Source of the DNA: Bacteroidota bacterium
GTDB taxonomy: Bacteria > Bacteroidota > Bacteroidia > Flavobacteriales_D > Crocinitomicaceae
Direction: 5' to 3'
Assembly (NCBI GenBank): GCA_024280195.1
Contig: JAJRQP010000083.1
Coordinates: 1-19,409 of the forward strand
DNA length: 19,409 bases
The first letter of the stretch is position 1, and the number at the start of each line of letters is the position of its first letter. The position numbers and the translations under genes were made by a program. The notes beneath the pieces were generated by a model, which ran no database searches, was not told the DNA's origin, and worked only from the letters and a program-made list of their open reading frames with translations. Below, piece after piece: positions 15,363-19,409 of this stretch.

Positions 15363-17248
15363 TGCTTAAAAAGATAAGAATATATATCGTTATTTGTGTA
15401 GTTGCCTTGATTCAGTATGGGAATACTTTTGAACACGATTATGCTTGGGATGATGCCATTGTTATTACTCAAAATGATCGTGTACAACAGGGATTAAGTA
15501 AACCGAGTGATTTTTTTAGAAACATTAAGTCAGATGAAATTCAGCATCGATATGGTTATCGCCCAATTACACTTTTAACCTTTGCAGCTGATATAGAAAT
15601 GTCTGAAATGACACCGAAAACAGGACACGTAATGAATGTTTTGTATTATGCATTACTTTGCTGTTTGATTTTCTATTTTCTACAAGTAATGTTTCCTGAA
15701 AAGGGAATACTTTTTTCAATCATTATAGTTGGGTTGTTTTTGATTCACCCAGTTCATACCGAGGTTGTTGCGAATATTAAATCTCGAGATGAAATATTAG
15801 CTATGATTTTTGGAATCAGTTCATTGATTTACTTTTTAAATTTTTTAGAAAAATCGAAAAACAATATGATTTATGGTTTGCTAAGCTTAGTTATGCTAAT
15901 TTTCTCATTTCTTTCCAAGGAGAATGGAATCACTTTTGTCGGTGTTCTTCTACTGATTGCTTATTTTACGGATTCGGATCGAATTAAATCCTATTTTAAA
16001 TATGGTTTACCAATTTTCGGGGGAATTGTACTTCTCGCGATTAGGTATTACGTTTATTCTGATGCTGTATTTGAGAATAACGCCACTGACTTATTGGAAT
16101 CATTTCAATATAAAGAAGATGGATTTATGGGTAATCCGCTTCACGGTGCTAGTAGCTTTGTGCAAATCTTTCCAAATGTCTTCAATATTTTGATGAAAGA
16201 TATTGGTTTGATGTTGTTCCCCATCACATTAGTGCATGATTATGGTTTTTCGCATTCAACGATTGTTGATTGGTTGAATCCTTTAGTTATTCTATCAGTT
16301 CTCTTTCATCTTGGACTTCTTTATTTAGTAGTCAGAGAATTTAAAAAGAAATCAATTTTACTGTTTGGAATACTGTTTTATTTCATTACGCTTTCAGTTT
16401 ACTTGCATGTAATTCAAGTTGGACCTGATTATATGGGGGAACGGTTTTTATTTATTTCTTCCCTTGGTTTTATTATTGCAATTGTAGCGATGATAGAGCG
16501 AATTACAAAAGGTAGCTTTAATAAAGATGCCCCATCAATTTTAAAGAATAAAAAATCCAAAATAGCAATAGGAATTATTGGTTTCTTATTTGTCGTGGGG
16601 TTTGCAAAAACAATTGATAGAAATAAAGCTTGGGAGAATAATAAAATACTTTTTGAAACAGATATTGAAACGTTGGAAGATTGTGCACGAGCGCAATATA
16701 ATTTTGCTTGTTTATTACATGATGAATACTACAAGAGGCCAACCAAGTCAAAGCAACAAAAAATCTTGTATCATTATAAACGTACGGTTGACATTTCTGA
16801 CCGCTCCATGAAAGCAATGCTTGATTTAGGGAATGCTTATATGGAATTTGGTCAATTAGAGAAAGGTAAGGTGGCGTTTGAAAAAACAGTGAAAACACAT
16901 AAAAACCTAGCTGCACCTTTAATGCAATTAGGTAAATATTATGTTTCTCAAAATGAATATGTTAATGCATTAGAACAGTATAATAAAGCAGAAGAACATT
17001 CAAAGATTCCAGAAATTTATCAATCTAAAGCTGTTTGTTATTTAAAGTTGAACCAAATTGAGAATGCCATTTCTACAATGGAGAAAGGAGAGAAGTTGGA
17101 TCCTGATAATTCTGAATATTTCGTATTGTTGAGTGACATGTATTTAGCTCTAGGAAATATTGAGGGAGCAAAAAGAGCTATCCAAAAAGCACTTATGATT
17201 GCCCCTGAAGACAATTCGATTAAAATAAAGTATAATTCAATTAAGTAA
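15362..17248 (+). CDS. TMTC/PMT-like GT-C glycosyltransferase with C-terminal TPR repeats
   Basis: 628 residues. The N-terminal two thirds is polytopic and GT-C-like. The first helix is followed by the acidic pair D30-D31 in YAWDDAIVI, at the position where such enzymes carry their catalytic Asp. LFLIHPVHTEVVANIKSRDE and FLSKENGITF are hallmarks of the TMTC/DUF1736 group. About four TPR units occupy residues 480-628, for example AMLDLGNAYMEFGQ, PLMQLGKYYVSQ and YFVLLSDMYLALGN. GT-C enzymes take sugar from a polyprenyl-phosphate carrier and transfer it on the outer face of the membrane; eukaryotic TMTCs O-mannosylate proteins. Here it may glycosylate a protein or a glycan. It is the last gene of the operon (TAATG overlap with the previous gene) and is followed by a long hairpin at 17262-17300. 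Confidence 0.82.
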   Translation: MLKKIRIYIVICVVALIQYGNTFEHDYAWDDAIVITQNDRVQQGLSKPSDFFRNIKSDEIQHRYGYRPITLLTFAADIEMSEMTPKTGHVMNVLYYALLCCLIFYFLQVMFPEKGILFSIIIVGLFLIHPVHTEVVANIKSRDEILAMIFGISSLIYFLNFLEKSKNNMIYGLLSLVMLIFSFLSKENGITFVGVLLLIAYFTDSDRIKSYFKYGLPIFGGIVLLAIRYYVYSDAVFENNATDLLESFQYKEDGFMGNPLHGASSFVQIFPNVFNILMKDIGLMLFPITLVHDYGFSHSTIVDWLNPLVILSVLFHLGLLYLVVREFKKKSILLFGILFYFITLSVYLHVIQVGPDYMGERFLFISSLGFIIAIVAMIERITKGSFNKDAPSILKNKKSKIAIGIIGFLFVVGFAKTIDRNKAWENNKILFETDIETLEDCARAQYNFACLLHDEYYKRPTKSKQQKILYHYKRTVDISDRSMKAMLDLGNAYMEFGQLEKGKVAFEKTVKTHKNLAAPLMQLGKYYVSQNEYVNALEQYNKAEEHSKIPEIYQSKAVCYLKLNQIENAISTMEKGEKLDPDNSEYFVLLSDMYLALGNIEGAKRAIQKALMIAPEDNSIKIKYNSIK

Positions 17249-17261
17249 AACGTTTTCAGGT

Positions 17262-17302
17262 AAGTAGTCAATTTTTTTTATTAAATAAAATTGACTACTT
17301 TT
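17262..17302 (+). terminator. Long hairpin with short T tail after the glycan operon
   Basis: Arms AAGTAGTCAATTTT (17262-17275) and AAAATTGACTACTT (17287-17300) are perfect 14-base inverted repeats. The inner bases continue the pairing after one mismatch, leaving a three-base loop. The stem is A/T-rich and the following T run is short (four T at 17299-17302), so it may be a weak or bidirectional terminator. It starts 14 bases after the TPR gene's stop and ends 31 bases before the next start codon. Confidence 0.6.
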
Positions 17303-17332
17303 GATTATTAAAACTAACTAATTAGATTTCGT

Positions 17333-18580
17333 ATGAAACAACTTTCACTTAAAAAGAGTAACAAGTCTTTCTTTTTTACCATGTGCTTCATTTTGTTTAG
17401 CACTTTTGGGTTCTCTCAATTAACAGTAACTAAAACTTATGCATCTCCTAGTTCTGTGACTGTTGATGGCTGTGGTTCATATTGCACCAATTTACCTGGT
17501 GTTTCATTTTCTACGGCTGATTTTACACTAGGCGCATGTGAAGTAACAGATGTAAACGTTTCTATTACTTGGGCTAAAACAGACGGTACATGTACTGCCC
17601 CCGGAACAGGGAGTTCATTTCATAATGAGACAAACTTTAGAATAGATGGGCCTACAGGCAACAATGTTATTTTAGCAATTCCAGGAACATATACAGGAAG
17701 TGCGACAATTTCAACAGTGACTACGAATTTAGATCAAGCAGCCGCTTCTGTCATTGGCGGTGTAACACCTGTTTCAGGGACATTCAGACCTAATAATGGA
17801 AACTTGAATACATATAACGGAACAAGTCCTTTTGGTACCTGGACGCTAAGAGCTGGTGATACAGGGGGAGGAGACCCATTGTGTATCGTGGGTTATAGTG
17901 TCACCGTAACAGTATCAACGACTGATGCAACTGCTCCAGTCCCAGACACACCTACTCTAGCGGATGTAACGGCAGAATGTTCCGCAACAATATTTGCCGC
18001 TCCAACAGCAACTGATAACTGTGGAGTAGTCACTGTAACAAATGATGCAACTTTTCCAATCACATCACAAGGAACAACAGTAGTTACCTGGACTTATGAT
18101 GATGGAAACGGAAATACTTCAACACAATTACAAAATGTAATTCTTACTGACGTAACTGCACCAGTAGCAGACATGGCTTCTTTAGTAGATGTAACAGCAG
18201 AATGTTCAGTAGCAGCATTGACTGCCCCAACAGCGACAGACAACTGTGGTGGTGGAGTGACTGTAACAAATGATGCAACACTTCCTATTACAACTCAAGG
18301 AACAACCGTAGTAACTTGGACTTATGATGATGGAAATGGAAATACTTCAACACAAGTTCAGAATGTTATTCTTGCTGATGTGACTGGACCAACAATCATA
18401 GCTACCTTAGCAGATGTAATAGCAGAGTGCTCCGTAATAGCATTGACTGCTCCAGCTCCAACAGATAATTGTGGTGGAGTAGTGACTGTAACAAATGATG
18501 CAACACTTCCTATTACAACTCAAGGAACAACAGTAGTAACTTGGACTTATATAGATGTAAATGGAAACGGGTCAGAATAA
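17333..18580 (+). CDS. Secreted P-domain and HYR-repeat protein, ended by an in-frame TAA
   Basis: 415 residues as written. A signal peptide (residues 1-28: basic start, hydrophobic FFFTMCFILFS core, likely cleavage in GFS|Q) leads into a domain of about 165 residues ending NLNTYNGTSPFGTWTLRAGD and GYSVTVTVS, typical of the proprotein-convertase P domain. HYR (hyalin) repeats follow from about residue 205. They are 75-76 residues long, with two cysteines each (AEC and DNCG) and the repeated core TTQGTTVVTWTY. The TAA at 18578-18580 lies inside the third repeat, where other copies have a Gln codon (CAA), and the same frame stays open to the window end. It is therefore probably a nonsense mutation or sequence error in a much longer cell-surface or adhesion protein. 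Any C-terminal sorting domain is outside the window. Higher GC than the glycan genes reflects the Thr/Ala/Gly-rich repeats. Confidence 0.8.
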   Translation: MKQLSLKKSNKSFFFTMCFILFSTFGFSQLTVTKTYASPSSVTVDGCGSYCTNLPGVSFSTADFTLGACEVTDVNVSITWAKTDGTCTAPGTGSSFHNETNFRIDGPTGNNVILAIPGTYTGSATISTVTTNLDQAAASVIGGVTPVSGTFRPNNGNLNTYNGTSPFGTWTLRAGDTGGGDPLCIVGYSVTVTVSTTDATAPVPDTPTLADVTAECSATIFAAPTATDNCGVVTVTNDATFPITSQGTTVVTWTYDDGNGNTSTQLQNVILTDVTAPVADMASLVDVTAECSVAALTAPTATDNCGGGVTVTNDATLPITTQGTTVVTWTYDDGNGNTSTQVQNVILADVTGPTIIATLADVIAECSVIALTAPAPTDNCGGVVTVTNDATLPITTQGTTVVTWTYIDVNGNGSE

Positions 18581-19409
18581 ATGCAAAACGTTGTGATTAC
18601 AGATGTTACTGGACCAGTAGCAGATGTTGCTGTGCTTGCAGATGTTACAGGTATATGTGAAGTAACAACATTAACCCCCCCAACAGCAACAGATAATTGT
18701 GGTGGAGTAGTAACTGTAACAAACGATGCGACGCTTCCAATCACAACTCAAGGAACAACTGTAGTAACTTGGACTTACACAGATGGAGCAGGAAACACAT
18801 CAACACAAGTGCAAAATGTAATTCTTACTGACGTAACTGTACCAGTAGCAGATGCTACTTCTTTAGCAGATATAACATCAGAATGTTCAGTAACAACATT
18901 AACTGCCCCAACAGCGACAGATAATTGTGGTGGAGTAGTGACTGTAACAAATGATGCTACGCTTCCAATCACAACTCAAGGAACAACAGTAGTTACCTGG
19001 ACTTATGATGATGGAAACGGAAACACATCAACACAAGTACAAAATATAATTCTTACTGACGTAACTGCGCCAGTAGCAGACGTGGCTACTTTAGCAGATG
19101 TAACAGCAGAATGTTCAGTAGCAGCATTGACTGCCCCAACAGCGACAGATAATTGTGGTGGAGTAGTGACTGTAACAAATGATGCTACGCTTCCAATCAC
19201 AACTCAAGGAACAACAGTAGTTACATGGACTTACACAGATGGAGCAGGAAACACATCAACACAAGTGCAAAATGTAATTCTTACTGACGTAACTGCGCCA
19301 GTAGCAGACGTGGCTACTTTAGCAGATGTAACAGCAGAATGTTCAGTAGCAGCATTGACTGCCCCAACAGCGACAGATAATTGTGGTGGAGTAGTGACTG
19401 TAACAAGTG
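17963..19409 (+). repeat. Array of seven HYR repeat units, 225-228 bases each
   Basis: Units begin (at the Asp codon of the DVTAEC-like motif) at 17963, 18188, 18413, 18641, 18869, 19097 and 19325; the last is cut by the window edge. Spacing is 225, 225 and then 228 bases. Downstream units are almost identical at the DNA level, whereas the first three differ more. The turn motif varies between YDDGNGNTS (units 1, 2, 5), YTDGAGNTS (units 4, 6) and a unique YIDVNGNGS in unit 3. Confidence 0.9.
18581..19409 (+). CDS. Continuation of the HYR-repeat protein after the in-frame TAA (partial)
   Basis: The frame of the gene starting at 17333 is open from ATG 18581, directly after the TAA, to the end of the window. 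It encodes the rest of repeat 3, all of repeats 4-6 and the start of repeat 7. It has no signal peptide of its own and starts in mid-domain, so an independent secreted protein is unlikely. It is best read as the rest of one long gene interrupted by a single CAA-to-TAA type change, or as a remnant if the mutation is real. Reinitiation at TAAATG is possible, but the product would remain in the cytosol. The final bases (AACAAGTG) differ by one base from the AACAAATG of the other copies. Confidence 0.7.
   Translation, partial: MQNVVITDVTGPVADVAVLADVTGICEVTTLTPPTATDNCGGVVTVTNDATLPITTQGTTVVTWTYTDGAGNTSTQVQNVILTDVTVPVADATSLADITSECSVTTLTAPTATDNCGGVVTVTNDATLPITTQGTTVVTWTYDDGNGNTSTQVQNIILTDVTAPVADVATLADVTAECSVAALTAPTATDNCGGVVTVTNDATLPITTQGTTVVTWTYTDGAGNTSTQVQNVILTDVTAPVADVATLADVTAECSVAALTAPTATDNCGGVVTVTS

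Noticed and set aside
17300..17330. Possible promoter TTTG, 19 bp, TAGATTTC before the HYR gene
   Set aside because: The spacing is good and the -7 box has one mismatch, but the transcript start would fall after the ATG at 17333, and the signal peptide clearly begins at that ATG.
18578..18580. TAA read as a sense codon (alternative genetic code)
   Set aside because: All other genes end normally at TAA, TAG or TGA, and TAATG junctions make sense only if TAA is a stop.
18547..19200. Three 65-residue minus-strand frames at 228-base spacing
   Set aside because: They are shadows of the HYR repeats, recurring because the DNA repeats; none has its own start signal or recognisable domain.
15362..19409. 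HYR protein as the substrate of the neighbouring TMTC-like transferase
   Set aside because: The visible HYR protein has no site of the Bacteroidota O-glycosylation type (Asp-Ser/Thr followed by Ala, Ile, Leu, Val, Met or Thr), and a hairpin separates the two genes.

Overview
The window looks like a Bacteroidota chromosome, probably Flavobacteriales (family not resolvable). The reasons are low GC, a near-perfect Bacteroidota-type promoter (TTTG, 18 bp, TAATTTTG at 10275-10304), a secreted P-domain/HYR-repeat protein, and tightly packed genes that often overlap as TAATG. It is a surface-glycan locus followed by the start of a large repetitive secreted-protein gene. No tRNA, rRNA, CRISPR array, insertion sequence or phage gene was seen. 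No stretch over 300 bases lacks a gene; the larger gaps are 5293-5411, 10233-10330 and 17249-17332.

Layout. (1) 3-3358, plus strand: the 3' end of an unrecognised gene, a Wzt-type ABC ATPase with a C-terminal glycan-binding-type domain, and two tandem paralogous 2-oxoglutarate/Fe(II) oxygenase-fold proteins. In both of these the iron-binding HxD/E motif reads His-Cys-Gly. (2) 7016-3359, minus strand: an HTTM/vitamin K-carboxylase-like membrane protein and two PhyH-type oxygenases with intact HxD...H...R. The last gene ends stop-to-stop against region 1. (3) 7053-10232, plus strand: a 1059-residue fusion of a UbiA-type prenyltransferase, a GT4 glycosyltransferase, a membrane helix and an SGNH hydrolase. 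(4) 10331-17248, plus strand, behind its own promoter: a GDP-mannose 3,5-epimerase-like gene split by a frameshift in a run of eight A, a GT-A glycosyltransferase, a nucleotide-sugar 6-dehydrogenase, a two-domain glycosyltransferase and a TMTC-like GT-C enzyme with TPRs. A long hairpin follows. (5) 17333-19409+: a secreted P-domain protein with 76-residue HYR repeats, interrupted by an in-frame TAA.

Working model (inference). Regions 3 and 4 make activated sugars (a GDP-L-hexose and a uronic acid), assemble a glycan on a lipid carrier and modify it. The Wzt ATPase, with a permease outside the window, exports a glycan. The four oxygenases and the HTTM protein would be tailoring enzymes. The most interesting lead is the HxG pair directly downstream of wzt, because the same substitution marks Fe/2OG radical halogenases. 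The triple fusion and the A8 frameshift come next.
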